64,000 bases of DNA from Natrinema salifodinae. Its GTDB lineage: Archaea; Halobacteriota; Halobacteria; Halobacteriales; Natrialbaceae. Location: positions 203,491 to 267,490 of the forward strand of contig NZ_FOIS01000003.1 of assembly GCF_900110455.1 (NCBI RefSeq), read 5' to 3'. The notes beneath the pieces were generated by a model that was given only the letters and a program-made list of their open reading frames with translations, made no database searches and was not told the DNA's origin. Below, one piece after another: positions 45,098-54,166 of the stretch. The translations under genes and the position numbers were made by a program. Numbering within the stretch: position 1 is the first letter of the stretch; every line of letters begins with the position of its first letter.

Positions 45098-45442
45098 TCA
45101 CCGCGAGTAGGTCTCGAGACGGGCGAGTCGGCCGTCCGCGAGGTCGAAGAAGTCGGCGAATTCGAAGAGTACCGTTCCGTCACCGTCGTCTCGCTCTCCC
45201 GCTTCAACCACGCGACCGCGGGCCGCGGCGCGGTCGTCCCCGGCGATCACGTCCTCGAGTTCGTGGCGCGTGTCGGGGTTCGGCCGCTCCTCGCGCATGA
45301 ACCGGACGAACGACTCGCGGTCCTCGAACGTGCGATCGGGACGATGCTGGACGAACTCGGGTGCGAGAACCGCTTCGAGTGCGTCGTAGTCGTGCTCGTC
45401 GAGCGCGTCGTAGTAGCGTCGGACGAGGGCGGCCGCATCCAT
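45098..45442 (-). CDS. SnoaL/NTF2-like fold protein
   Basis: 114 residues. The opening AALVRRYYDALDEHDYDALEAVLAPEFVQHRP is the cone-forming helix of SnoaL-like polyketide-cyclase/NTF2 proteins, followed by the strand pattern VFEFADFFDLADGRLARLETYS. Such proteins bind small molecules; none can be named. The start at 45442 follows the family pattern; the frame is open far upstream only because it shadows the Rieske gene on the other strand. Confidence 0.85.
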   Translation of the reverse strand: MDAAALVRRYYDALDEHDYDALEAVLAPEFVQHRPDRTFEDRESFVRFMREERPNPDTRHELEDVIAGDDRAAARGRVVEAGERDDGDGTVLFEFADFFDLADGRLARLETYSR

Positions 45443-45556
45443 ACCCGACGTTTCGTCGCGAACGCCAAAAGCGTGCCACTCCGGCTGACTTCTCAGCCTC
45501 GTTACAGTATTTGACTTCAGCGAACGCTTACGCACCTGTGTGGTGATATCACACGC

Positions 45557-47416
45557 ATGGCAACGGCAGACGAATTTCAGGCGGCCGTACCGCTGGACGA
45601 CTTGCGAGAGACGACCCGCGAACTGGTGACCGTCGACGGCACGGCGATCGCGCTGTTCTACCACGAGGACGAGATTCGCGCGGTCGACAATCGCTGTCCG
45701 CACATGGGGTTTCCCCTCAGCGAGGGCAGCGTCGAGGACGGCATCCTTACCTGTCACTGGCACCACGCGCGGTTCGAACTCTCCTGCGGCGATACGTTCG
45801 ATCCCTGGGCCGACGACGTCCGGACGTATCCGACCGAAATCCGGGACGGCACCGTCTACGTGAACCCGAATCCGCCCCGCGAGTTGCCGCCCGACGAGCA
45901 CTGGGCGAATCGCTTGGAGACCGGTCTCGAGGAAAACCTCCGACTCGTCGTCGCGAAATCGACGATCGGTCTGTTGGACGCCGGCGTCGACTATCGCGAA
46001 CCGATGGCGACCGCCCTCGAGTTCGGAACCCGCTACCGGGACTCGGGTTGGGGACCCGGCCTGACGATCCTGGGCTGCCTGGCGAACGTGATCGACGACC
46101 TCGACCCGGCGGACCGGAAGCGGGCGCTGTACACCGGCGTTCGTCACGTCGCAGACGACTGCGCCGACCAGCCGCCGAACTTCGACCAGCCGTCGTTCTC
46201 GACCGACGAGGTCGCGTTCGATCGGCTGAAGGCCTGGTTCCGAAACTGCATCGAGGTGCGCGACGCCGACGGCGCCGAGCGGTGCCTCCGAACCGCCGTC
46301 GCGACGGGCCGGTCCGAGTCCGAGGTCGCCGAACTGCTCTTCGCCGCCGCGACCGACCACCCCTACCTCTCGACCGGGCACGTGCTCGATTTCGCCAACA
46401 CGGCCTTCGAGAGCCTCGAGCACGTCGGCTGGGAGCACGCCGGCGAGACGCTGGCGAGCCTGATCGAACCGCTCGCGACCGCCGACCGCAGCGACGAGCG
46501 GTCCTCGTGGCGCCAGCCAGTCGACCTGGTCGCGCTGCTCGAGGACGCCTACGGCGGCGACGTGACGGTGACGAGCAGGCTGGAAGCACTCGCGAGCGAG
46601 GGAGGCGAGGGTGCTGGACGGGACTGGTCGCCGCCCGCCGAGTTCCAGGACACGCTGCTGTCGGATGACCCCGAAGCCGTCGTCGACGCGCTCGCGACCG
46701 CCGTCGACAACGGAGCGTCGACCGAGGACCTTGCGGCCGAGGTCGCGCACGCGGCCGCGACTCGCGTCGCGCAGTTCGGGACCGCCAACGAGTTCGGCGA
46801 CTGGAACACCGTCCACCACACGTTCACGTACGCGAACGCGGTCCACCAGAGCGCGCGGCGGACGGACGCGGTCGAACTCTACCGCGGCGTTTTCGACGCC
46901 GCCCTCTCCGTCTACCTCGATCGGTTCCTCAACACGCCGCCCGCGCCCGTTCCCGCCCCCGGCGACAACGAGACCGGCCGCGATCCCGCGGCGATCCGCG
47001 AGGAACTGCTGGCGACCTTCGACGTCGAAGGCGAGGTGAACGAGGCCGGCCGCCTGGTCGCCGAGCACTTCGACTGCGGCGGTGATCCCGACGAATTGAA
47101 GCGGACGCTCGGCCATGGATTGCTGCGCGAGGACGCCGGCTTCCACACGCTCCAGAACCTCGAGGCGGCGTTCCGGCAGTTCGATCTCGCCGACGAGCGA
47201 GCCGAGCAAGCGGTAACGCGCGACGGGCGGGCGTCGGAACGGGGGGACCGCGCGGACGAGTCCGCGGCTGCGATCGATCTCGAGCGGCGCCGTCGCGTGC
47301 CGTTGATCGCGACGGCCCGCTACCTGGCCGCCCACTTTCCGACGCGGCGCCAGGCGGAGCAGACGTTCTCGATCGCCGCGCGGCTCAACCGCGGCGAGAC
47401 GATCCACGACGAGTAG
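45557..47416 (+). CDS. Rieske iron-sulfur domain fused to a large helical domain
   Basis: 619 residues. Residues 8-110 are a Rieske domain with C47-P-H49 and C66-x2-H69, the complete [2Fe-2S] ligand set. Residues about 115-610 form a helical domain with recurrent His-containing stretches ([38 protein letters not shown]) that recall questin-oxidase-like proteins, a resemblance I hold loosely. An acidic disordered insert lies at about 560-580. It is probably a cytoplasmic oxygenase or redox enzyme. A palindrome GTGATATCAC (45543-45552) lies just before the ATG. Confidence 0.78.
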   Translation: MATADEFQAAVPLDDLRETTRELVTVDGTAIALFYHEDEIRAVDNRCPHMGFPLSEGSVEDGILTCHWHHARFELSCGDTFDPWADDVRTYPTEIRDGTVYVNPNPPRELPPDEHWANRLETGLEENLRLVVAKSTIGLLDAGVDYREPMATALEFGTRYRDSGWGPGLTILGCLANVIDDLDPADRKRALYTGVRHVADDCADQPPNFDQPSFSTDEVAFDRLKAWFRNCIEVRDADGAERCLRTAVATGRSESEVAELLFAAATDHPYLSTGHVLDFANTAFESLEHVGWEHAGETLASLIEPLATADRSDERSSWRQPVDLVALLEDAYGGDVTVTSRLEALASEGGEGAGRDWSPPAEFQDTLLSDDPEAVVDALATAVDNGASTEDLAAEVAHAAATRVAQFGTANEFGDWNTVHHTFTYANAVHQSARRTDAVELYRGVFDAALSVYLDRFLNTPPAPVPAPGDNETGRDPAAIREELLATFDVEGEVNEAGRLVAEHFDCGGDPDELKRTLGHGLLREDAGFHTLQNLEAAFRQFDLADERAEQAVTRDGRASERGDRADESAAAIDLERRRRVPLIATARYLAAHFPTRRQAEQTFSIAARLNRGETIHDE

Positions 47417-47550
47417 CGGCGGTGCGGTGTCTCGGCCTCGGCCGGCGACATGACGTCGACCAGCGACGTGGCATCGCCGTCGGCCAGCGGGACGGCGTCG
47501 GCGGCCGGCGTTCCATACGCCTTTTCTCTCGGCCGCCCCTATCCCCTCGC

Positions 47551-48081
47551 GTGGAGTGTCACGTCTACTACGAGGGCGACGACGACCCCGCCAAGTGCAC
47601 CGCCCGACGCCTCGAGAAGTTCGATAAGGCGACCCTCTACCGGTCGATGGGGCAGGTGCCCTACGGCGTCGTCCTCAACCCCCACGCCGACCAGGCGCTC
47701 TCGCCGGCCGACGCCGCGGACGGCCTGGGGACGCTGGTCGCGCTGGACTGCTCGTGGGAGTCCGCCGAGGCGGCGTCGTTCCGGATGAACGGCGTCCACC
47801 GGGCGCTGCCCTTCCTCGTCGCCGCCAATCCGGTCAACTACGGCCGGCCGTTCCGCCTAACCACCGTCGAAGCCCTCGCCGGCGCCTGTTGCATCTTCGG
47901 GGAGCGAGAGCGGGCCGAGGAGCTGCTCGAGCCGTTCCGCTGGGGCGAGACCTTCCTGACGCTCAACGAGGAACCCCTGCGTCGGTACAGCGAGTGCGCG
48001 GACTCGAGCGAAGTCGTCGCGGTCCAGGAGGACTACCTGGCCGACGAGGACGAGGGTGACGCCTCGACTGACGAGGGGTGA
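47551..48081 (+). CDS. tsr3: rRNA aminocarboxypropyltransferase, Tsr3/DUF367 family
   Basis: 176 residues from a [25 protein letters not shown], the [16 protein letters not shown] stretch, [45 protein letters not shown] and the late [12 protein letters not shown] are the Tsr3 signature. The family adds the aminocarboxypropyl group from SAM to the hypermodified small-subunit rRNA residue. The GTG at 47551 is preferred because a CCTTTTC box lies about 28 bases upstream and family homology begins there. The C-terminal acidic tail is haloarchaeal. Confidence 0.9.
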   Translation: MECHVYYEGDDDPAKCTARRLEKFDKATLYRSMGQVPYGVVLNPHADQALSPADAADGLGTLVALDCSWESAEAASFRMNGVHRALPFLVAANPVNYGRPFRLTTVEALAGACCIFGERERAEELLEPFRWGETFLTLNEEPLRRYSECADSSEVVAVQEDYLADEDEGDASTDEG

Positions 48082-48174
48082 CGGCTCGGCTAACGAGGAC
48101 GAGGAGTGGCGCCTGGCGACGGCGACTGCCGGCTCTCCCGCTCTCACCTGCTTGCTGCCGCCCGGCTACCGCCG

Positions 48175-49083
48175 TCACCGGTCCGATGTCGACGCGGCGC
48201 GGCGGGCCAGCCACGATTCGTATCCGGCGTAGCCGAGTGCGATCGCGGCGAACGTCGCGAGAAGCACGATCGGGTAGAACACCCGCCCGCCGGCCGTTTG
48301 CCCCGTCTGTACGACGAGGGCGCCGAAGCCGACCGCGAGTCCGAGGAACCCGAGTCCGATCGCGGCCAGCGCGATCCGCATCGGGCGGGTCGTCGACGCC
48401 GTCGCCGGCTCCGACGCGGGGGCCGCCGCCAGGCCGCGCTCGAGCGCGCGGTCGAACGCCGCGACGCGTCGCTTCGGGATGGGAACGATCAGCGGCGGGC
48501 CCGCAATCCGTCGGAGGACGGTGACTCGCCAGGCCGACGGCGGCCCGAGCGAGAAGTGCCACGCGCCGGTCGCGTCGGCGAGGTCGACGGCGGTCGCGCC
48601 GGCGAACCGCGATTCGGGACCGACTCTGAGTCGCCCGGCGACGGGATCGAGCTCGACGGCGACCGCGAGTGAACTCCCGAACACGGACAACAGGACGGCG
48701 ACGACGAGTGCGGCGGCCAGCAACCGCGGCGAAATCGTGATCCCGCCGGCGATCGCGAACGCACCGAGGACCGTCGCGACGGCGAGCCCGCGGCCCGTGA
48801 GTTGGTCCGTGCCGACGAGTTTGCCGACCCATCGCGAACCGTTCGCTCCGTAGCTCGCGATCCACCAGGCGTACAGCAGTGACATCGGGCCGCCGACGAG
48901 AACGACGATTAGGAGCAACGCGACCGTCGACCCGCTGACCGCCCCGTTCGCGGCGAGGGCGGCGACGCCGACAGCGAGCCAGAGGGCGACGCCGCCCAAG
49001 AGACCGTGCGGCGCGTACGTGACGAAGCGCACGAGCCAGCTGTTGTGCGGGCCGCAGGTCCACCGAACGGGGTCGGTCGCCAT
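48175..49083 (-). CDS. Multi-pass membrane protein, unknown
   Basis: 302 residues. Hydrophobic segments lie at about 18-45, 50-75, 95-140 (two), and two more at about 235-290. The loop of about 145-230 carries a soluble PH-like or beta-rich stretch (LAVAVELDPVAGRLRVGPESRF...IAGPPLIVPIPKRRVAAFDRALE). No family is recognised. The ATG at 49083 is the first in frame after the AT-rich ATAATAAAC box (49115-49123). It is divergent from the L40e gene. Confidence 0.7.
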   Translation of the reverse strand: MATDPVRWTCGPHNSWLVRFVTYAPHGLLGGVALWLAVGVAALAANGAVSGSTVALLLIVVLVGGPMSLLYAWWIASYGANGSRWVGKLVGTDQLTGRGLAVATVLGAFAIAGGITISPRLLAAALVVAVLLSVFGSSLAVAVELDPVAGRLRVGPESRFAGATAVDLADATGAWHFSLGPPSAWRVTVLRRIAGPPLIVPIPKRRVAAFDRALERGLAAAPASEPATASTTRPMRIALAAIGLGFLGLAVGFGALVVQTGQTAGGRVFYPIVLLATFAAIALGYAGYESWLARRAASTSDR

Positions 49084-49227
49084 TATCGATCCGTACGCGC
49101 CGGCTCCCCCTAAGTGTTTATTATGCAATGGTTGTGGCGGCGACGCAAATGCACGAAGGAGTCCGGCGGCGTCGGCCCCGTCGCACGGACCACAGCGATT
49201 ATATGTACCACGGGCTAACGGGGCGGT

Positions 49228-49377
49228 ATGCCAAGTTTCGACGCCGCCGAGAGACGGACGCTCGAGAAGATGATCTGCATGCGCTGTAACGCTCGCAACC
49301 CGAAGCGAGCCGACAGCTGCCGCAAGTGCGGCTACGAGAAGCTTCGCCCCAAGGCGAAGGAACCCCGCGCCGCATAA
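49228..49377 (+). CDS. rpl40e: 50S ribosomal protein L40e
   Basis: 49 residues, typical for this tiny archaeal protein of the large ribosomal subunit. A C4 zinc ribbon, C17-x2-C20 and C31-x2-C34 ([10 protein letters not shown], then [13 protein letters not shown]), identifies it. GATTATATG at 49196-49204 is centred 27 bases before the ATG, a clean leaderless promoter. It ends with TAA at 49375-49377. Confidence 0.93.
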   Translation: MPSFDAAERRTLEKMICMRCNARNPKRADSCRKCGYEKLRPKAKEPRAA

Positions 49378-49536
49378 TCGACGGCAACGACGGATCGCGT
49401 CTCGATCCACTTTCTTCCGCGTTTCGCCGAGCAGTCACAACGCTGTCGCGTTGCTATCGCGGCGCTATCGGCGGACGAGGGCAAGTGAGAGCGAGTGTGG
49501 ACGAGCGGTCGAACCGGCTACGCCCTCCGAAATCCG

Positions 49537-50148
49537 CTACTCGTCTGGGTACTTCGGCTCCCGCTTTTCCGCCCGCTCGAGCGCCGTCTCGACGACATCG
49601 CGCACGTCCCCGTGGAAGACGTCGCCGTGACCCGCGTACATGTGCTCGACGCCGTCTGGCATTCGATCGAGAAGGTCCTCGATGCTCTGGATGAGCCGCT
49701 CGCGGGACTGGCCGGCCATGTCGGTGCGGCCGAAGCTCCCGTAGTCGAATGCCCCGTCGTCGTGGACGACTACGTCGCCGGAGAACAGCGTCGTCTCCGA
49801 AACCAGGGAGACGTGATCGTCGGCGTGGCCCGGCGTGTAGACGACGTCGAACTCCTCGTCGCCGATCGTGACGGTGTCGCCGTCGTCGAGTTCGCGGGTC
49901 CGCGTCGGATGGTCCGCGTAGGCGTACACGTCGGGATCGAAGGCGTCGACGACGCTCTCGAGTCGCTCGACGTGGTCGCCGTGCTGGTGGGTCAGGACGA
50001 CGGCCTCGAGGTCGTCGGTGTGCGAGCGAATCTCGTCGACGACGCCGTCCATCGCCCCCGCGTCGACCAGGGTCGTCCGGTCGCCGACGGCGAGGTAGGC
50101 GTTGCAGGTGAACGTCTCCGTGTCTTCGGTGACGTGATAAACCTCCAT
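49537..50148 (-). CDS. Metallo-beta-lactamase-fold hydrolase
   Basis: 203 residues. It has the full metal set: THQHGDHVERL, TPGHADDHVSL, FSGDVVVHDDGAFDYG and YAGHGDVF near the end. The shape is that of glyoxalase II-like or general MBL-fold esterases; substrate unknown. The ATG at 50148 (MEVYHV) is chosen because GTTTTTGCC lies about 29 bases upstream and the fold begins immediately. Its 3' end faces L40e across a 159-base gap with no gene seen. Confidence 0.88.
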   Translation of the reverse strand: MEVYHVTEDTETFTCNAYLAVGDRTTLVDAGAMDGVVDEIRSHTDDLEAVVLTHQHGDHVERLESVVDAFDPDVYAYADHPTRTRELDDGDTVTIGDEEFDVVYTPGHADDHVSLVSETTLFSGDVVVHDDGAFDYGSFGRTDMAGQSRERLIQSIEDLLDRMPDGVEHMYAGHGDVFHGDVRDVVETALERAEKREPKYPDE

Positions 50149-50245
50149 ACGCGGACACTCGACGGCCGGCGGCAAAAACGGTGCCATCGACCCCGCATTC
50201 CGATCGTCGTCGCCACAGCGCCCGCTCGCATAACCTGGCAGAATC

Positions 50246-50350
50246 CATATATACTTCGGAGGATCGGTGGGTACACACCGGTACTGGGCCCTCTCCGGAA
50301 CGTGTCTCCGGTCTTGAAAACCCCACGAAACTGGTAACCGCGGACTTTTT
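50246..50350 (+). other. Orphan promoter-like segment, possible small RNA or long leader
   Basis: A strong TATA-like CATATATACT at 50246-50255 predicts a start near 50277, 100 bases before the next gene. The following bases can pair ACCGG (50277-50281) with CCGGT (50308-50312), and GGACTTTTT closes the segment at 50342-50350. That T-run also looks like the TATA-like element of the gene at 50378. Small RNA, leader or chance are all open. Confidence 0.25.
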
Positions 50351-50377
50351 CAATCGCAATCGCGTAGGGAACACCGT

Positions 50378-50554
50378 ATGGGATTCGGGAGCTACGACGA
50401 ATCCGAGCAACAAGAAGTCGACGCTGATTTTGACGACGATGACGCAGTCAAGTCCGGGGAGAACAGCCACGAAGGCACAATCGAGTTCGAAAACGGTGCG
50501 ACCAGCGACGAGCTGCTCGATCGGCTACAGGAGATCAAAGACGACGACGAATGA
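50378..50554 (+). CDS. Small acidic haloarchaeal protein (DUF5786 family)
   Basis: 58 residues: MGFGSYDESEQQEVDADFDDD, then HEGTIEFENGATSDELLDRLQEIK. I recall this as DUF5786, a very widely conserved haloarchaeal small protein of unknown function. Nearly a third of residues are Asp or Glu. It overlaps the DUF99 gene by 4 bases (ATGA), so the two are co-translated. The ATG lies 29 bases after ACTTTTTC. Confidence 0.85.
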   Translation: MGFGSYDESEQQEVDADFDDDDAVKSGENSHEGTIEFENGATSDELLDRLQEIKDDDE

Positions 50555-51129
50555 AGCCCGGGGTGCGGGCGCTGGGCGTCGCCGAATCGTACCGCGAGCG
50601 CGACGGTCGCGATCGAAATCGGAGCACGCTCGCCGGCGCCGTCGTCCGCGCGGACCGCGTCTGTGACGGCCTCGCGTACGACGCCTGTACCGTCGGCGGC
50701 ACCGACGCGACCGATGCGGTGATCCGCCTGGTCGACGAGGTGGGTCGCCCGGACGTCCGGTACGTCCTGCTCGGCGCCGTCGCCCCCGCCTGGTACAACC
50801 TCCTCGATCTCTCGCGGATTCACGAGGCGGCCGCCCGCCCGGTTCTGGCCGTCACCTTCGAGGCCAGCGACGGGCTCGCGGCCGGTCTCGAAGATGCGTT
50901 TTCGGGCACCGAACTCGAACAGCGCCTGGCGACTTACCGAGCGCTGCCGGCGCGGCGCGACCTGACGGTCAACGACGAGACGGTCTACGTCAGAGCCGTC
51001 GGCCTCGACCCCGACGAAGCCGACGACGTCGTCCGGTCGTTCACCCCCGTCGGCGGCCGCCCGGAACCGATTCGCGTCGCCCGCCTGGCGGCGCGGGCGG
51101 CGGATTCGTACGCTCGTTCGTTCGAGTAG
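50551..51129 (+). CDS. DUF99 family protein (endonuclease V-like fold)
   Basis: 192 residues. Family pattern: MKPGVRALGVAESY, GAVVRADRVCDGLAY, GRPDVRYVLLGAVAPAWYNLLDL, RPVLAVTFEASDGL. DUF99 is related in fold to endonuclease V; activity is not established. It is translationally coupled to the DUF5786-type small protein, a pairing that suggests a shared role. The next gene downstream is a uracil-DNA glycosylase, so a nucleic-acid context is possible. Confidence 0.85.
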   Translation: MKPGVRALGVAESYRERDGRDRNRSTLAGAVVRADRVCDGLAYDACTVGGTDATDAVIRLVDEVGRPDVRYVLLGAVAPAWYNLLDLSRIHEAAARPVLAVTFEASDGLAAGLEDAFSGTELEQRLATYRALPARRDLTVNDETVYVRAVGLDPDEADDVVRSFTPVGGRPEPIRVARLAARAADSYARSFE

Positions 51130-51211
51130 AGTCAGGGTGGGGAGAGCCGAACCGGCAGCGACGCGAGCGGGAAAGAGAAAGACGTAGGAGGCGCTCGACC
51201 GAGCCACGACT

Positions 51212-51808
51212 ATGGGCGACATGGAGGATCTCTGCGTCACGGACTGTACGCGCTGCCCGGCGCTGGTCGACTCCCGCAGCCGGATCGTCAACGGCGGCGG
51301 CCCGGAGGACGCCGATCTCCTGTTCGTCGGCGAGGGCCCGGGCGCCAACGAGGACGAGCAGGGCGAACCGTTCGTCGGCCGCAGCGGCACCGTTCTGGAC
51401 GACGGGCTCCGGACGGTCGGGCTCGACCGCAGCGACGTTCGCATCACCAACTGCGTGCGCTGCCGGCCGCCGGAGAACCGCGACCCGAAGACGGACGAAC
51501 TCGCGAACTGCCGCGGCTACCTCGAACGGGAGATCGAACTCCTCGACCCGGACGTGATCGTCACGCTGGGCAAGGTCCCGAGCGAACACCTGCTGGGTCG
51601 CTCGGTCGCGGTGACCAAAGAGGCGGGCACGCTCGAAGAGGTCCGGATCGAGGACGCGCCGCGTCGGCTCCTGATCTGCGTCCACCCGGCCGCGACGCTG
51701 TACGATCGGAGCCAGGAAGAGACGTTCGAGAACGCCCTCCAGCGGGCGGCGGAACTCGCGGGCGTCGCCGACGGCGAGAGCGGGCAGACGCGACTCGACG
51801 GATTCTGA
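51212..51808 (+). CDS. Uracil-DNA glycosylase, family 4 (iron-sulfur)
   Basis: 198 residues. Removes uracil from DNA after cytosine deamination. Motif 1 is GEGPGANEDEQGEPFVGRSG (from G40) and motif 2 is CVHPAATLYD. Cysteines C12-x2-C15 and C84-x15-C100 fit the [4Fe-4S] cluster spacing of family 4. The acidic tail after HPAA is short. Start at 51212; an internal ATG at 51221 (MEDLC) is equally possible. Confidence 0.92.
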   Translation: MGDMEDLCVTDCTRCPALVDSRSRIVNGGGPEDADLLFVGEGPGANEDEQGEPFVGRSGTVLDDGLRTVGLDRSDVRITNCVRCRPPENRDPKTDELANCRGYLEREIELLDPDVIVTLGKVPSEHLLGRSVAVTKEAGTLEEVRIEDAPRRLLICVHPAATLYDRSQEETFENALQRAAELAGVADGESGQTRLDGF

Positions 51809-51913
51809 TCGGACGCAGTCGCGTGACGGCGTCGCCGTCGGCGCGTATCACCCTGCCGGTACGCGATCTGATCAACGAGAATATTGATGTCGAGTGTCAG
51901 GTACTGTTCGTGT

Positions 51914-52420
51914 ATGGTCCCCGTTCCGACGTTCGCCGCGTCCGCCGACCCGTCGTGGCGATACGGTGTCTACCTGTTCCCCGTCCCGCCGCTTCTGGTC
52001 GCGGTCTCGGACGTCGCGCTCGCGCTTTTCGTCCGAGCGGTCGAACTCGAGTCGGCCGGACTCAGAATCGTTACGTTCGTCGGGATACTGCTCGTCGGCT
52101 GGCTCTCGTACCTGTTCGCTGCGATCGTCGCAGTCGCGTTGACCGCGGACGTGCTCGCGCTTCGCGACCATCCCGGCTGGAACTCGAATCCGTGGCTCGC
52201 GGCCGGCCTCGGTGTCGTCCACGTCGCGGGGACCGAGCTGGCGTTTCCGTACCTGATTTCGGTCCCTGCCATCGGGTACTACGTCTACCGGCGACGCCAG
52301 CTGATCGCTGGTGGCGATCCCGACAGCGGCGAGGGTGGTAACGACGGCAGTGACGGCAGCGACGGCAGCGGCGACAGCGAGCCGGCCGAGTCGTCGAGCG
52401 TCCCCGCTGTGACTGAATAG
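51914..52420 (+). CDS. Membrane protein, unknown
   Basis: 168 residues. Four hydrophobic segments (about 18-38, 48-75, 92-112, 115-128) with short loops, then a Gly/Ser/Asp repeat tail (DGSDGSDGSGDSEPAESSS) that is disordered. No family is recognised. The ATG at 51914 is supported by AATATTGA about 29 bases upstream; the in-frame ATG at 51884 lies within that box. Confidence 0.65.
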   Translation: MVPVPTFAASADPSWRYGVYLFPVPPLLVAVSDVALALFVRAVELESAGLRIVTFVGILLVGWLSYLFAAIVAVALTADVLALRDHPGWNSNPWLAAGLGVVHVAGTELAFPYLISVPAIGYYVYRRRQLIAGGDPDSGEGGNDGSDGSDGSGDSEPAESSSVPAVTE

Positions 52421-52472
52421 GTCGCGTTGCACGAAGGACAATACACTTTACCGCGCCCCACCGAGTACCGGT

Positions 52473-53192
52473 ATGAGCACCGCTTCGTCTCCACAGGAGC
52501 AGTCTCTCGCCTCCGTAGTCGTCGTCGATTACGGGTTGGGGAACCTCCGGAGCGTCACCCGCGGCCTCGAACGCGCGGGCGCCGACGTCGAGATTACCGA
52601 CGATCCGGACGCCTTCGCCGCGGCCGACGGCGTCGTCCTGCCCGGCGTCGGCGCGTTCCGCGAGGGCGTCGAGAACGCCGATCCGCTCCGCGAGGACCTC
52701 CTCGAGGTCGCAGAGAGCGGCACGCCGCTGTTCGGGATCTGCCTCGGCATGCAGATGCTGCTCACGACCAGCGAGGAGGGCGACAACGAGGGCGAATCTG
52801 CCGTCCAGGGCCTGGATCTGATTCCCGGTACCAACGTTCGGTTTGCCGAGGGCCAGAAGGTCCCGCACATGGGTTGGAACGAACTCGACGTCCGACGCGA
52901 TCACCCGCTCGTCGAGGGTATTGACAGCGGTGCGTCAGAGACGCACCGAGAAAACGGATCCGTCGAAGGCGGATCCGTTGACGGGAATTACGCCTACTTC
53001 GTCCACTCCTACTACGCGATGCCCGACGACGAGAACGCCGTGGTTGCGACGACCGACTACGAGCGGGAGTTCCCGTCGATCGTGGCCAACGAGGCCGGCA
53101 ACGTCTTCGGGACGCAGTTCCACCCCGAGAAGAGCGGCGAGACGGGCCTGCAGATCTTACGGAACTTCGTCGAAATCTGCGCCGACGAGTAA
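52473..53192 (+). CDS. hisH: Imidazole glycerol phosphate synthase, glutamine amidotransferase subunit
   Basis: 239 residues. Supplies ammonia from glutamine to HisF in histidine synthesis. The class I amidotransferase nucleophile is C90 in FGICLGMQML, with VVDYGLGNLRSV at the start, GWNELDV and the catalytic FHPEKS near the end. At residues about 150-169 there is a Ser/Gly/Glu insert (SGASETHRENGS and onward) not expected in HisH, encoded by two hairpins (see the repeat entry). It keeps the frame and sits in a surface loop before YAYFVHSYY, so the enzyme may still work. CACTTTACC lies 28 bases upstream of the ATG. Confidence 0.93.
   Translation: MSTASSPQEQSLASVVVVDYGLGNLRSVTRGLERAGADVEITDDPDAFAAADGVVLPGVGAFREGVENADPLREDLLEVAESGTPLFGICLGMQMLLTTSEEGDNEGESAVQGLDLIPGTNVRFAEGQKVPHMGWNELDVRRDHPLVEGIDSGASETHRENGSVEGGSVDGNYAYFVHSYYAMPDDENAVVATTDYEREFPSIVANEAGNVFGTQFHPEKSGETGLQILRNFVEICADE
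52928..52979. repeat. In-frame double-hairpin insertion inside hisH
   Basis: Two consecutive perfect hairpins. The first is CGGTGCGT-CAGAG-ACGCACCG at 52928-52948; the second is AACGGATCCG-7-CGGATCCGTT at 52953-52979. Together they encode about 18 residues rich in Ser, Gly and Glu and leave the reading frame intact. Perfect stems of 8 and 10 bp in tandem inside a conserved gene look like a small palindromic mobile repeat. Confidence 0.6.
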
Positions 53193-53239
53193 CGCTCCCG
53201 CGTACTCGTCGGTCGCGACGACTCCGGTCGACAAGTCTT

Positions 53240-53400
53240 TGCTTTTCGGTTCGTTCTCGATTCGTTCTCGATTTGTTTTCGCTTCGTTCCTCTCCGGTTC
53301 GGGGGTCCGACCAGGCCGACGAACTGGGCCGAGAAGTAGTGGCCGACGAACCGAATCGAGCGGTGGTGACCGATGAACCGAGTGGCGTCGCCGAGCGGGA
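53240..53400. repeat. Degenerate tandem repeats at the left of the origin
   Basis: Bases 53247-53290 repeat the string TCGTTCTCGAT with variants. Bases about 53309-53386 hold three degenerate 27-bp units containing GACGAAC or GATGAAC followed by a G-rich segment. The role is unknown; this may be decayed ORB-like or structural DNA. Confidence 0.4.
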
Positions 53401-53409
53401 TCGGAGAGA

Positions 53410-54166
53410 CACCCCTCGGTGCCGCTGTAAGTGTACAGGAGAGCGACCGAAATCCGATATCGCCGTCGGAACGTCCTCTGGTGAACGAATCCCCAACTGA
53501 ACGAGTTTGCTCGAGTATAACCGGAATGCGGTTACCGGATCGCTCGGGTACCACTGAAACTCGGTTATTATCCACGATCAAACTCCGAAACTCGGTCACC
53601 ATCCTGATCGAGTCGGAAGACGGTATCATTAAATATGATTGGTGTGTCACCATCCACTGAGTGTTTCGGGCGCAATTGCGTTCGGTCGGTTTCGAACGCA
53701 GAATCGCCGTTCGAGTCGAGATCACCGGTAGCGATTCGCTGCGGTCGCCCGCCTGGTCGGTCAACTGAACCCCTCGTCTGTTCCTTTCTCGCCGCCGATC
53801 CCCCGTTTCCCGTGACCCCCAAACCGCCAGGCCCTTACAGCGGCACCGCGGGGTGTGTGTCTCCGCATACAGCGGCACCGAGGGGTGGAGAACGACCGGA
53901 ACGGTCCCTATAGAAACCCTTTTGCATCTATACAGGAGAAATCCGGTACTCGGTCGCAGGCGAATCCGACTGACTCCCGGTTCGCGCTCGGGCGGACCGC
54001 TCGCGATACAGCGGCACTCCGGGGTCCCCGCCGGCCGATCGCCGCGCCGATTACAGCGGAACTCCGGGGTGCGATCTCGGTCATACAGCGGCACCGAGGG
54101 GTGTGTTTTCCGCCGTTTAGCTACTCAACGGTCAAAATACCTGGCATACAGCGGCACTACGGTCCG
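53410..54166. repeat. Origin recognition box (ORB)-like repeats
   Basis: Consensus TACAGCGGCACCGAGGGGTG. Copies: 53410-53429 (minus), 53836-53855, 53868-53887, 54007-54026, 54052-54071, 54084-54103 and a diverged 54147-54166 (all plus). Copies 4 and 5 have CTCCGGGG in place of CCGAGGGG, and the last keeps only the first 12 bases. The core CAG-x-GG-x-A-x-CGA-GGGG matches the archaeal ORB plan of a half-dyad plus G-string bound by Orc1/Cdc6. The TACAG ends face the AT-rich element on both sides. Confidence 0.85.
53555..53660. other. AT-rich element, candidate duplex-unwinding region
   Basis: The least GC-rich stretch of the spacer, including GGTTATTATCC near 53563 and the dyad ATCAT-TAAAT-ATGAT at 53625-53639. 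It lies between the inverted left ORB and the right ORB cluster, where a haloarchaeal origin would melt first. Confidence 0.6.
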
